This document shows positions 32,000 to 41,078 of a stretch of DNA of 64,000 bases, piece after piece. The notes beneath the pieces were generated by a model that made no database searches, had not been told where the DNA came from, and saw nothing but the letters and a program-made list of their open reading frames with translations. Numbering within the stretch: position 1 is the stretch's first letter; the number at the start of each line of letters is the position of its first letter. The position numbers and the translations under genes are program-made. This stretch comes from Croceibacterium_A sp035555595 (GTDB lineage Bacteria > Pseudomonadota > Alphaproteobacteria > Sphingomonadales > Sphingomonadaceae), in NCBI GenBank assembly GCA_035555595.1, contig DATMGK010000015.1, forward strand, positions 1 to 64,000. The letters are read 5' to 3'.

Positions 32000-34606
32000 A
32001 TGGCCAATCCCACCGCCGTTACGCCCATGATGGCGCAATACCTCGCCCTGAAGCAGCAGGCGGAGGGGTGCCTGCTGTTCTATCGCATGGGCGACTTTTT
32101 CGAGTTGTTCTTCGACGATGCGAAGACGGCGGCGGCAGTGCTCGACATTGCGCTGACCAGTCGCGGTGAACACGACGGGGCCCCGATCCCGATGTGCGGT
32201 GTGCCGGTCCACTCGGCGGAAGGGTATCTGGCCCGCCTGATTAAGGCTGGTTGCCGCGTGGCGATTGCCGAACAGGTGGAAACGCCGGAACAGGCGAAGA
32301 AACGGGGCGGGTCCAAGGCGCTGGTCGCGCGCGATATCGTGCGCTTCGTCACTGCCGGGACCCTGACGGAAGAAGCGCTGCTGGAACCGCGCCGTTCCAA
32401 CGTGCTCGCTGCCATATGCGAAGTGCGCGGCGCGATCGGTATTGCCTCGTGCGATATCTCCACCGGGCGCATGGAATTGGAGGAATGCCCGCCAGAGGCG
32501 ATGGCTGCCGCTCTTGCCCGGCTCGGCGCGAACGAGTTGATCGCCCCGGAAGAATGGTCTGATGCTCCTTTCGAGGCAGCCCCCCGTCCACGGCGTGATT
32601 TCACCAGCGAGGAGGGCGATGCGCGCCTGCGCGCGGTCCACGGCGTCGCCACGCTGGATGGCTTCGGGGATTTTACGCGTGCGATGCTCGCGGCGGCGGG
32701 CGGGCTTGTCGCCTATCTCGATCATGTGGGGCGGGGCGCGCTTCCGCTGCTGCTGCCGCCTGTCGCGCGCGCAGTTGGTGCGACGCTGGAAATGGATGCG
32801 GCCACCCGCGCCAGCCTCGAAATCATCGAAGCGCAGGCGGGGGGGCGCGCCGGCAGCCTGCTGGCGGCGGTCGATCGCTGTGTTACCGGGGCGGGGGCGC
32901 GGCTTCTGGCGGAAGACCTTTCCGCCCCGCTCGCCGCGGCGGGTGAGATCGGGCAGCGCCTCGACCTCGTTCAGTGGCTGCACGCGGACCCTCTGCTGCG
33001 GGCCGACTTGCGGGATGTGTTGCGCGCCTTGCCCGATGTCGGCCGCGCGCTGGGACGCATCGTGGCAGGGCGAGGCAGCCCGCGCGATCTGGGTCAGGTG
33101 CGCGATGGCTTGGGGGAGGCACGCCGCATCCATGATTTCCTGCAGGGGCGGGCGGACAAACCGGCCCTGCTTGGCGCGATCCTGCCCGAACTGGCGGGGC
33201 ATGGGGCGCTGACCGATCTGCTCGCCCGCGCGCTGGTTCCCTCACCGCCTACCGAACGTTCGCAAGGCGGCTTCATTGCTGAAGGTTACGACGCCTCGCT
33301 CGATGAACTGCGCGGAATATCCAGCAACTCGCGCCGCGCCATTGCCGCGCTGGAGGGCCGCTATCGGGACGAGACGGGCATTGCCGCGCTCAAGATCCGC
33401 CATAACGGCGTGCTTGGCTATTTCATCGAAGTGCCCGCCCGCCACGCCGATGCGCTGATGGCGCCCCACAGCGGCTTCACCCATCGCCAGACGATGGCCG
33501 GCGCGGTGCGCTTCAATTCTCTCCATCTGCATGAGGAAGCCAGCCGCATCGCCGAATCCGGCGGTCACGCGCTGGCGGCTGAGGAAGCGCATTTTGAGGA
33601 ACTGGTGGCGGAAGTCGTGGCCGCGCGCGAACCGATTGCTCGCACTGCGGCCGCACTTGCCCGGCTGGATGTCGCCGCGGGACAGGCGGAACGTGCAGCC
33701 GAAGGCGGCTGGTGCCGCCCCGACATTGTCGACCGCGCCTGCATTGAGATCGAAGGCGGACGACATCCAGTTGTGGAGGCTGCGCTGGCACAGGCGGGCG
33801 AACGCTTCGTCGCCAACGATTGCTCTCTGGGCCCAGATGACAGGCTGTGGCTGGTCGGTGGCCCGAACATGGGCGGCAAGTCCACTTTCCTGCGCCAGAA
33901 CGCGCTTATTGTGTTGCTGGCGCAGGCAGGCGGCTTCGTGCCGGCCTCACGGGCGCAGGTCGGGCTGGTGGATCGCCTGTTCAGCCGCGTGGGGGCCAGT
34001 GACAACCTCGCCCGGGGCCGTTCGACCTTCATGGTCGAAATGGTGGAAACGGCCGCCATCCTGTCTCAGGCGACGGACCGCAGCTTCGTCATTCTTGACG
34101 AAATCGGGCGCGGCACCTCCACTTATGACGGGCTGGCGTTGGCATGGGCCGTGGCGGAAGCGATCCACGAAACCAACCGCTGCCGCTGCCTCTTCGCCAC
34201 CCATTATCACGAACTTGCGCGTCTGGCGGAAACCTGCCCGGCGCTATCCCTCCACCACGTCCGCGCGCGTGAATGGAAGGGCGATCTTGTTCTGCTGCAT
34301 GAACTGGCGGAAGGCGCGGCTGATCGCAGTTACGGGCTTGCGGTCGCTAAACTGGCGGGCGTTCCTCCCGCCGTCATCGCACGCGCCCGGCAGGTGCTTG
34401 AGAAGCTGGAGAAAGGTCGCGCGGAAACCGGTGGCCTCGCCGCCGGGCTGGGCGAGCTTCCTCTTTTCGCCGCTGCCGCTCAGGCTCAGGAAGAACAGGT
34501 CGACGCCCTGCGCGAACGTCTTGCGCAGACGGAGGTTGATGCCCTCTCTCCCCGCGATGCACTGGATCTGTTGTACGAGTTGAAGGGGCTTGCCGCGAAC
34601 GGCTGA
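32000..34606 (+). CDS. mutS: DNA mismatch repair protein MutS
   Basis: 868 residues, full length. It binds mismatches and recruits MutL. The mismatch-reading F-x-E is FFE at 33-35; Walker A is GPNMGGKST near 622; Walker B with signature is ILDEIGRGTSTYDG near 698; the dimer-interface helix THYHELARL is near 734. The C-terminal helical domain retains the tetramer region. No mutL is in the window. It converges with the acidic-protein gene, with 9 nt between stops. Confidence 0.97.
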   Translation: MANPTAVTPMMAQYLALKQQAEGCLLFYRMGDFFELFFDDAKTAAAVLDIALTSRGEHDGAPIPMCGVPVHSAEGYLARLIKAGCRVAIAEQVETPEQAKKRGGSKALVARDIVRFVTAGTLTEEALLEPRRSNVLAAICEVRGAIGIASCDISTGRMELEECPPEAMAAALARLGANELIAPEEWSDAPFEAAPRPRRDFTSEEGDARLRAVHGVATLDGFGDFTRAMLAAAGGLVAYLDHVGRGALPLLLPPVARAVGATLEMDAATRASLEIIEAQAGGRAGSLLAAVDRCVTGAGARLLAEDLSAPLAAAGEIGQRLDLVQWLHADPLLRADLRDVLRALPDVGRALGRIVAGRGSPRDLGQVRDGLGEARRIHDFLQGRADKPALLGAILPELAGHGALTDLLARALVPSPPTERSQGGFIAEGYDASLDELRGISSNSRRAIAALEGRYRDETGIAALKIRHNGVLGYFIEVPARHADALMAPHSGFTHRQTMAGAVRFNSLHLHEEASRIAESGGHALAAEEAHFEELVAEVVAAREPIARTAAALARLDVAAGQAERAAEGGWCRPDIVDRACIEIEGGRHPVVEAALAQAGERFVANDCSLGPDDRLWLVGGPNMGGKSTFLRQNALIVLLAQAGGFVPASRAQVGLVDRLFSRVGASDNLARGRSTFMVEMVETAAILSQATDRSFVILDEIGRGTSTYDGLALAWAVAEAIHETNRCRCLFATHYHELARLAETCPALSLHHVRAREWKGDLVLLHELAEGAADRSYGLAVAKLAGVPPAVIARARQVLEKLEKGRAETGGLAAGLGELPLFAAAAQAQEEQVDALRERLAQTEVDALSPRDALDLLYELKGLAANG

Positions 34607-34615
34607 AGCCGTCTG

Positions 34616-34975
34616 CTAAATGCCTTCCTCGTCATCTTCCTCATCGGCGTCCCTGATTTCGTCGCCGTACTTGTCGTCGTCATCGTCCATGTTCGGTTCG
34701 CCGCGATAAGCGCCCATGTCGATCCGGCCGGATTGTTCCATGTCGCGCATGTGGTCGATCAGGTCTTGCGAGGAATCGTCCATGATCTCGCCCTCATCAT
34801 CCGGCTTGATGCTGTCGAGCGGGCTTTGCTCCGCATCCGCCCCACTGGCCTCGGCGGCTACGGTCTGGGCCTGTTCGCCCTCGTCATCCTGTTCGGAATT
34901 GTGCGTTTCCGGGGCGAGGTCGGCCAAAGTCTGCTTGGGGGTCTGTTCGGCTTCTTCGGGTTTGGTGCGGTCCAT
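34616..34975 (-). CDS. Acidic low-complexity protein of unknown function
   Basis: 119 residues, strongly acidic, rich in Asp, Glu and Gln, with a C-terminal run of aspartates (NMDDDDDKYGDE) and DLIDHMRDMEQSG near residue 80. It has no signal peptide or membrane segment and is probably disordered. AAGGAG precedes the ATG at 34975, and it follows the dehydrogenase gene by 27 nt, so it is the last gene of that operon. I do not recognise a family. Confidence 0.6.
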   Translation of the reverse strand: MDRTKPEEAEQTPKQTLADLAPETHNSEQDDEGEQAQTVAAEASGADAEQSPLDSIKPDDEGEIMDDSSQDLIDHMRDMEQSGRIDMGAYRGEPNMDDDDDKYGDEIRDADEEDDEEGI

Positions 34976-35002
34976 CGGTGTGGCTCCTTCACCGATCAAA
35001 CG

Positions 35003-35866
35003 TCAGCGTGCGGGAACAGGTTCCTCGCCAGAATAGTCGTAGAACCCTTTGCCGGTCTTGCGCCCCAGCCAGCCTGCTTCGACATATTTCACCAGCAGGG
35101 GGGCGGGGCGATATTTCGGATCGCCGGTGGAACCGAAGATCACGCGCATGATCTCAAGGCAGGTATCCAGCCCGATGAAATCCGCCAGTTGCAGCGGCCC
35201 CATTGGATGATTGAGGCCCAGCCGGGCAGCCAGATCGATATCCGCCAGCGCTGCCGTTCCGCTTCCCAGCACGAAGGCCGCTTCGTTGATCATCGGCAGC
35301 AGGATACGATTGACGACGAAGCCTGGTTCGTCCTCGCTGCGGACCACACGCTTGCCCAGGCTTTCGGCAAAGGCCTGCGTCCGCGCGAAAGTATCGGGCG
35401 CAGTGGCGAGGCCGGGGATTACTTCCACCAGTTCCATCACCGGCACCGGGTTGAAGAAATGCAGCCCGATGAACCGTGCCGGATCGGCGGTGCCCGCCGC
35501 CATGCGCGTGATCGGGATGGAGCTGGTATTGCTGGCCAGAATCGCATCGGGCGCCAGCACCGCGCCGGCCTGTTCGAAGATGGCGCGCTTGATGTCCTCG
35601 CGCTCTGTCGCCGCCTCGATGATGAACGCCGCTTTGGCCATCGGGGTGTAGTCTGTGCCTGTTACGATCCGCTCCAGTACGGGTGCGGCGTCGTCCAGCA
35701 CGCCTTTTTCGACCAGCCGGGTCAGACGCTTGGCGATGCCGTCCTTCGTCTTTGCCGCAATGGCCGCGTCGCGATCGACCAGCAGCACCTTTCGGCCTGA
35801 TGCGGCAGCTACCTGCGCGATTCCCGCACCCATCTGGCCCGCACCGATCACGCCGACAGTTTCCAT
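35003..35866 (-). CDS. 3-hydroxybutyryl-CoA dehydrogenase
   Basis: 287 residues. NAD(P)-dependent oxidation of 3-hydroxyacyl-CoA. The N-terminal Rossmann motif is GVIGAGQMGAGIA (residues 5-17); the catalytic His/Glu region is IGLHFFNPVPVMELVE near 135; the C-terminal dimer domain includes GFVVNRILLPMINEA. It lies 51 nt after pduO in a minus-strand operon. In many alphaproteobacteria etfB and etfA lie between these two genes, and they are absent here. Confidence 0.93.
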   Translation of the reverse strand: METVGVIGAGQMGAGIAQVAAASGRKVLLVDRDAAIAAKTKDGIAKRLTRLVEKGVLDDAAPVLERIVTGTDYTPMAKAAFIIEAATEREDIKRAIFEQAGAVLAPDAILASNTSSIPITRMAAGTADPARFIGLHFFNPVPVMELVEVIPGLATAPDTFARTQAFAESLGKRVVRSEDEPGFVVNRILLPMINEAAFVLGSGTAALADIDLAARLGLNHPMGPLQLADFIGLDTCLEIMRVIFGSTGDPKYRPAPLLVKYVEAGWLGRKTGKGFYDYSGEEPVPAR

Positions 35867-35917
35867 GCGCTAGCTCCTTCGCAGTTGCAGCATGGTAACG
35901 GGTGAAGGGGCTGGTGG

Positions 35918-36475
35918 CTAGCGGTTAGCCCCCGGCTGCCACAAGGGGTCCTGCCCCCCGTTCGCCGCACGCGCGACGACGAACAGATAATCCGACAGCC
36001 GGTTGATATAGGCCATTGCCGCCGGGTTCACCGGCGCTTCCACCGTCAATGCCGCCATCGCCCGCTCGGCCCGTCGCACTGCTGCTCTCGCGATATGCAG
36101 CCGCGCAGCCGCCTCGCTACCACCCGGCAGAATGAAGCTGCGCAGCGGTTCTAGCGTGTCGTTCACTGCGTCGATCCGCCCTTCCAGCCACTCGGACTGT
36201 TCAGGCACAATCCGCAGGACCATGTCAGACGGAGTGAAGTCTTCGCCCGGCGTGGCCAGATCGGCGCCCAGATCGAACAGGTCGTTCTGGATGCGCGTCA
36301 GGTCCGCCGTGCGGTCCTGCGCCGCCAGAATGGCCCAGCCGATTGTAGAATTCGCCTCGTCCACCGCGCCGATCGCTTCGGGGCGTGCAGCGTGCTTGGG
36401 TGTGCGCGATCCGTCGACCAGCCCGGTAGTGCCGTCATCGCCCGTGCGCGTGTAAATCCGGTTTAGCCGGACCAC
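35918..36475 (-). CDS. Cob(I)alamin adenosyltransferase, PduO type
   Basis: 185 residues. Adenosylates cob(I)alamin to coenzyme B12. Features: N-terminal IYTRTGDDGTTGL (ATP-binding), GAVDEANSTIG near residue 38, and the C-terminal RRAERAMA ... YINRLSDYLFVVAR. The GTG start at 36475 is 9 nt after the HIG1-like stop and begins with the conserved VRLNRIYTRTG, with no other candidate nearby. Confidence 0.93.
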   Translation of the reverse strand: MVRLNRIYTRTGDDGTTGLVDGSRTPKHAARPEAIGAVDEANSTIGWAILAAQDRTADLTRIQNDLFDLGADLATPGEDFTPSDMVLRIVPEQSEWLEGRIDAVNDTLEPLRSFILPGGSEAAARLHIARAAVRRAERAMAALTVEAPVNPAAMAYINRLSDYLFVVARAANGGQDPLWQPGANR

Positions 36476-36484
36476 GTCCGTAGA

Positions 36485-36712
36485 TCAGCCCGCCATCGCC
36501 AGCAGTACGGCCACCACGACGATGGCCAGCGCCTGATACTTGATGCGCGACATCATCATGCGATTCTGCTGAAGCTGCATCTGCGTCACTTCGTCGCTGT
36601 TGCTTTCCAGATCCAGCTTGGTGCTTTTCATGAAAGCGATCACGCCGCGCACCAGCGACACCACCACCATGGCCATACAGATGACGAGCAAGATTATGAG
36701 AACGGCGTTCAT
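36485..36712 (-). CDS. HIG1-domain small membrane protein with twin helices
   Basis: 75 residues with two transmembrane helices (about 4-26 and 57-74) and a short charged loop, matching small HIG1-like proteins. Mitochondrial relatives associate with cytochrome oxidase supercomplexes; a respiratory role here is inference. Its ATG overlaps the gluQ stop (ATGA). Confidence 0.83.
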   Translation of the reverse strand: MNAVLIILLVICMAMVVVSLVRGVIAFMKSTKLDLESNSDEVTQMQLQQNRMMMSRIKYQALAIVVVAVLLAMAG

Positions 36713-37557
36713 ATCGCCCAGCTTACCCCTGCCGACAGGGTAATGCCAGCCGGCAAACGCCCATTCCGCAATGCGTCTGCCACGGCCCGTCCGTCTTCTC
36801 CCGCGCGGCGGCGATCGGCGAGGGAGGGGGAGCCGCGCCGCTTGGCCAGTTTGCGGCCATCTTCCCCCATCAGCAGCGCGTGATGATGCCAGACCGGCAC
36901 AGGCAGGCTCAGCAGTTCTTGCAACAGCCGGTGGACATGCGTGGCCGCGAACAGATCCATCCCCCGCGTCACCAGCGTTACGCCATCCGCCGCGTCGTCC
37001 AGCGTGGCCGCCAGATGATAGCTCGCGGGTGTCTCGCGGTCCTTGCGCACCAGCACCGGATCACCCGCCAGTTCTGGCCGGGCCTGCTGCTCTCCCCGAA
37101 GTGCGTCGGTCCACACCAGCGGCCCGGTGCGCCGCAGCGCCTCCGCCACATTCAGTCGCCAGGCGACCTCGCCATCGGGGTCCACGCCCACCTCGCGGCA
37201 GGTTCCAGGATAGACCGGCCCATCCGGCCCGTCTTGCGCTGCAGCGGCGATCTCCGCCCGTGTGCAACGGCAGGGATACAGCAGGCCCATCTCCCGTAAC
37301 CGCGCCGCCGCATTCTCATAGCGGGCAATGCGCGCCGATTGCGGGGCCACTTCTACCCATTCCAGCCCTAGCCAGTGCAGATCGGCGCGGAACTCTTCCG
37401 CCAGTTCCGACCGGGACCGCTCGCCGTCGATATCCTCGATCCGCAGCAGGAAACGGCCTGCAACCTGTTGCGCCAGATCATGCGCCACGATCGCGGAAAA
37501 GGCGTGGCCCAGATGCAGCGATCCGTTGGGGCTGGGGGCGAAGCGGGTCACGATCAT
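36709..37557 (-). CDS. gluQ: Glutamyl-Q tRNA(Asp) synthetase
   Basis: 282 residues, a truncated glutamyl-tRNA synthetase without anticodon domain. It attaches glutamate to queuosine in tRNA-Asp. The HIGH-like motif is GSLHLGHAF (residues 12-20), the KMSKS-like KLAKRRG near 230, and the zinc-type CRC with a later Cys near 95-115. First gene of the gluQ-HIG1-pduO-hbd-acidic protein run. Its functional partner queC lies at 4.3 kb, separately. Confidence 0.92.
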   Translation of the reverse strand: MIVTRFAPSPNGSLHLGHAFSAIVAHDLAQQVAGRFLLRIEDIDGERSRSELAEEFRADLHWLGLEWVEVAPQSARIARYENAAARLREMGLLYPCRCTRAEIAAAAQDGPDGPVYPGTCREVGVDPDGEVAWRLNVAEALRRTGPLVWTDALRGEQQARPELAGDPVLVRKDRETPASYHLAATLDDAADGVTLVTRGMDLFAATHVHRLLQELLSLPVPVWHHHALLMGEDGRKLAKRRGSPSLADRRRAGEDGRAVADALRNGRLPAGITLSAGVSWAI

Positions 37558-37693
37558 GTCACCGCCTTATCACTCCACATCTCGCCGCTCTGCCGCGACT
37601 CGCCGAAATTACTGTGGATTCGTGTTTTGTAACGGGGTTGACGCTTTTGCGCGCAAATGCTCCCATCGTCTGCATCAGGAAGGAACGCGCCGA

Positions 37694-38302
37694 GTGTTCA
37701 AATCCGAACTGATCGACCGGGCAGCCAGCTTTCGCAGTGCGGAAGGCGACCCGATCCGGAAGCTGGAAAGCTGCCCGGCGCTTGTGCTCAACGCCGATTA
37801 CACGCCGCTGTCCTATTACCCGCTCAGCGTCTGGCCGTGGCAGACCGCAATCAAGGCCATCTTCCTCGAACGGGTGGATGTGGTCGCCAATTACGATCGC
37901 ATGGTCCATTCGCCTTCGCTGGACATGCAGATCCCCAGCGTGATCGCGCTGCGGCAATATGTGAAACCCAGCGAATTTCCCGCCTTCACGCGCTTCAACG
38001 TGTTCCTGCGCGATCGCTTTACCTGCCAGTATTGCGGCAGTCCGCAGCACCTCACTTTCGATCACGTTGTGCCCCGCCGATTGGGCGGCAAGACGACGTG
38101 GGAAAACATCCTGACGGCCTGTGCGCCTTGCAATATGCGGAAGGGCGGATGCACGCCCGCGCAGGCGCATATGCAGCCGCTCGTCCGGCCCATCCGGCCG
38201 ACCAACTGGCAATTGCAACAGCAGGGCCGCAGCTTCCCGCCCAACTATCTCCATGAAACCTGGCGCGACTGGCTCTATTGGGACATCGAACTGGAGGAAT
38301 AG
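37694..38302 (+). CDS. HNH endonuclease family protein
   Basis: 202 residues. The HNH/zinc core is CQYCG near 116, FDHVVPRRLGG with the catalytic His, WENILTACAPCN with Asn, and KGG. The N-terminal part LVLNADYTPLSYYPLSVWPW is typical of a solitary chromosomal family in alphaproteobacteria. No methyltransferase is nearby, so a restriction role is not indicated; its target is unknown. I chose GTG at 37694 for its AGGAAGGAA site 9-15 nt upstream. Confidence 0.85.
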   Translation: MFKSELIDRAASFRSAEGDPIRKLESCPALVLNADYTPLSYYPLSVWPWQTAIKAIFLERVDVVANYDRMVHSPSLDMQIPSVIALRQYVKPSEFPAFTRFNVFLRDRFTCQYCGSPQHLTFDHVVPRRLGGKTTWENILTACAPCNMRKGGCTPAQAHMQPLVRPIRPTNWQLQQQGRSFPPNYLHETWRDWLYWDIELEE

Positions 38303-38388
38303 CGGAAATTTGCGGGTTTTCGCTTGCCGCGCGACGGTGCAACGTTAGGGCGGTTTCACACGAAACGGGCACCCTCGAAGGATAGCAA

Positions 38389-40653
38389 TTGGCCGACGAC
38401 AAGAAGACGGACAGCTTCACCGCGCGCGAGGCTCTGTTTTATCATGAGACGCTGCGCCCCGGTAAGATTGAAATCATCGCCAGCAAGCCGATGGCGACGC
38501 AGCGCGATCTCAGCCTGGCCTATTCGCCGGGCGTCGCCGTTCCTGTGCAGGCCATTGCCGACGATCCCGCGAACGCCGCCCGCTACACCGCGCGCTCCAA
38601 CCTCGTGGCCGTGATCTCCAACGGCACGGCCATCCTCGGTATGGGCAATCTCGGCGCGCTGGCGTCAAAGCCGGTGATGGAAGGCAAGGCGGTGCTGTTC
38701 AAACGCTTCGCCGATGTCGATGCGATCGATCTGGAACTCGATACCGAAGATCCCGATCGCTTCATCGATGCGGTCGCTCTGCTTGAACCCAGCTTCGGCG
38801 GCATCAACCTTGAAGATATCAAGGCTCCCGAATGCTTCGTGATAGAACAGACGCTGCGTGAACGGCTTAAGATCCCGATCATGCACGACGATCAGCACGG
38901 CACCGCGATCATCACGGCGGCCGGCCTGCTCAACGCCTGCCATCTTACCGGGCGCCAGTTGAAAGACGTGAAGGTGGTGGTCAACGGGGCGGGCGCCGCA
39001 GCGATCGCCTGCACCGCGCTGATCAAGGCGATGGGCGTGCAGCATGAAAACGTGCTGATGTGCGACCGTGCCGGCGTGATCTACCCGGGGCGTGAGAATG
39101 TCGACCAGTGGAAAAGCGCACACGCTGTCGTCACCGACCGGCGCACGCTGGAAGAGGCGCTGGACGGCGCGGATATCTTCCTCGGCCTTTCCGCCAAGGG
39201 CGCTCTGAAGCCCGAATGGGTGGCGAAGATGGCGGATCAGCCGATCATTTTCGCGATGGCCAATCCCGATCCGGAAATCACGCCTGACGATGCGAAGGCG
39301 GTTCGCCCGGATGCGATCGTCGCCACCGGGCGTTCGGATTATCCGAACCAGGTCAACAACGTGCTCGGCTTCCCGTTCATCTTCCGTGGCGCGCTCGACG
39401 TGCGGGCGACTGCGATCAATGAAGAAATGAAGATCGCCGCCGCGCAGGCGATTGCGGAACTGGCGCGCCAGCCTGTGCCGGAAGAAGTGGCGGCGGCTTA
39501 TGGCCGCAACGATCGCTTCGGCCGCGATTACATCATCCCGGCGCCGTTCGATCCCCGGCTGATGGAAATCGTCTCCTCCGCCGTTGCGAAGGCAGCGATG
39601 GACAGCGGCGTGGCCCAGTCCCCGATCGAGGATTTCGAGGCCTATCGTCATCAGCTCAAGAGCCGGCTCAACCCCACCACTTCGGTGCTGACCAGCGTCT
39701 ATGCAGAGGCGAAGAGCAATCCCAAGCGAGTGATCTTCGCCGAGGGGGAAGAGGAAGTCGTGCTGCGCGCGGCGATTCAGTTCCGCGATTTCGGCTATGG
39801 CACCCCGGTTCTTGTCGGCCGCACGCAGGCCGTTCGCGAAAAGCTGGTGGAACTCGGCATAGAGCGGCCGGAAACGTTCGAAATCCAGAACTCCGCCGAT
39901 TCCGCTCTCGTGCCGCAGATGGCCGATCACCTTTACGCCCGGCTTCAACGGCGCGGCTATACGGAACGCGACGTGCGCCGCATGGTCAATCAGGATCGCA
40001 ACACCTTCGCGGCCCTGCTGCTCGCGTTGGGGCATGGCGATGCGCTGATCTCCGGCCTGACCCGGCCTTTCGCGCAGACGATGCGCGAAATCAGCCGTGT
40101 CATCGACCATAAGCCGGGTCAGGTGCAGTTCGGCGTGCACATGATGATCGGCAAAAACTACACCGTGTTCCTTGCCGATACGACGATCAACGAGCGTCCC
40201 AGCGCGCAGGAACTGGCACATATCGCCAAGGAAACGGCGGCGGTCGCCCGGCGCATGGGCCATGAACCGCGCGTCGCCTTCCTGTCCTATTCAACGTTCG
40301 GGAACCCGCCGGGCCGCTGGCTGGAAAGTATCCGCGATGCCGTCCATATCCTCGATGAAGAGGATGCCGGCTTTGAGTATGAAGGCGAAATGGCGCCCGA
40401 CGCCGCGCTCAACCCGCGTGTGCAGGCCCTCTATCCGTTCAGCCGCCTGTCCGGCCCGGCCAACGTGCTTGTCATGCCCGGCCTGCAATCGGCGAACCTT
40501 TCGGCCAAGCTGCTGCGCGAACTGGGCGGCAACGCCACTATTGGCCCGATGCTGATCGGCATGGAAAAGCCGGTGCAGATCGTTCCGATGACCGCGCTTG
40601 TGCCCGATGTGCTCACGCTGGCGGTGCTGGCGGCGGCTGGCGTGGTGGAATGA
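38389..40653 (+). CDS. maeB: NADP-dependent malic enzyme with phosphotransacetylase-like domain
   Basis: 754 residues. Decarboxylates malate to pyruvate with NADPH formation. Residues 1-430 are the malic-enzyme part (SLAYSPGVAVPV, HDDQHGTAI, NAD-binding VNGAGAAAIAC), and 440-754 are the phosphate-acetyltransferase-like regulatory domain (FGNPPG, PLMIGMEKPV-like), which in E. coli MaeB senses acetyl-CoA. The TTG start at 38389 has AAGGA 6 nt upstream. Overlaps the next gene by ATGA. Confidence 0.93.
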   Translation: MADDKKTDSFTAREALFYHETLRPGKIEIIASKPMATQRDLSLAYSPGVAVPVQAIADDPANAARYTARSNLVAVISNGTAILGMGNLGALASKPVMEGKAVLFKRFADVDAIDLELDTEDPDRFIDAVALLEPSFGGINLEDIKAPECFVIEQTLRERLKIPIMHDDQHGTAIITAAGLLNACHLTGRQLKDVKVVVNGAGAAAIACTALIKAMGVQHENVLMCDRAGVIYPGRENVDQWKSAHAVVTDRRTLEEALDGADIFLGLSAKGALKPEWVAKMADQPIIFAMANPDPEITPDDAKAVRPDAIVATGRSDYPNQVNNVLGFPFIFRGALDVRATAINEEMKIAAAQAIAELARQPVPEEVAAAYGRNDRFGRDYIIPAPFDPRLMEIVSSAVAKAAMDSGVAQSPIEDFEAYRHQLKSRLNPTTSVLTSVYAEAKSNPKRVIFAEGEEEVVLRAAIQFRDFGYGTPVLVGRTQAVREKLVELGIERPETFEIQNSADSALVPQMADHLYARLQRRGYTERDVRRMVNQDRNTFAALLLALGHGDALISGLTRPFAQTMREISRVIDHKPGQVQFGVHMMIGKNYTVFLADTTINERPSAQELAHIAKETAAVARRMGHEPRVAFLSYSTFGNPPGRWLESIRDAVHILDEEDAGFEYEGEMAPDAALNPRVQALYPFSRLSGPANVLVMPGLQSANLSAKLLRELGGNATIGPMLIGMEKPVQIVPMTALVPDVLTLAVLAAAGVVE

Positions 40654-40973
40654 CGCAGCCGCGCGCGCCGTGGCTTCTCGTCATGGCGCCGCTGCTTTTC
40701 GCCATGATCAGCGTGCCGCTGGTGCTTGGCATGGTGGAGCCTAATTCGTTCTACGGCGTCCGCACGGCGGCCACGCGGGCGTCGGAAGCAGCTTGGTATC
40801 GCGCCAATGCCATGTCCGGTCTTGTCGGCCTTTTTGGCGGACTGGCTGGCTTCGGCATCAATGTGCTGGTCATGCGGTCGAACATGCGGCCGCCCCGCAA
40901 AATCGGCGCGTGCCTAGCCGTGCTCATCATCCTTGCGGCCATGATTGTCACTGCGGGGATTTTTTCCTCCTGA
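40650..40973 (+). CDS. SdpI-family small membrane protein
   Basis: 107 residues with three transmembrane helices. The NSFYGVRTAATRASEAAWYRAN motif after helix 1 (residues 31-52) marks the SdpI/YhfL family, in which the Bacillus member gives immunity to a toxin; in proteobacteria the role is unknown. It is coupled to maeB by ATGA. Confidence 0.82.
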   Translation: MTQPRAPWLLVMAPLLFAMISVPLVLGMVEPNSFYGVRTAATRASEAAWYRANAMSGLVGLFGGLAGFGINVLVMRSNMRPPRKIGACLAVLIILAAMIVTAGIFSS

Positions 40974-41048
40974 GGTCCTGAATTTGCGATGCTGTGAGGT
41001 CAGTTGACTTGCGGCATTTCGCTTGATCCAAATGATGTGGCAGTCCAT

Positions 41049-41069
41049 TGTTGCGAACGACTCGCAACA
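41049..41069. promoter_or_regulatory. Operator candidate TGTTGCGA-N5-TCGCAACA before the MFS gene
   Basis: Perfect 8-bp arms separated by 5 nt, ending 9 nt before the MFS start codon. The form suits a MarR- or TetR-type repressor. No repressor gene adjoins it, so the regulator would act from elsewhere. Confidence 0.6.
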
Positions 41070-41078
41070 TGATTTGCC

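Noticed and set aside
37694..38302. HNH nuclease as part of a restriction or defence island
   Set aside because: It is alone between gluQ and maeB with no methyltransferase or other defence gene, and matches a solitary housekeeping family.
38665..40263. Minus-strand frame of about 530 codons opposite maeB
   Set aside because: It lies wholly within a well-supported malic enzyme and has no recognisable family content.
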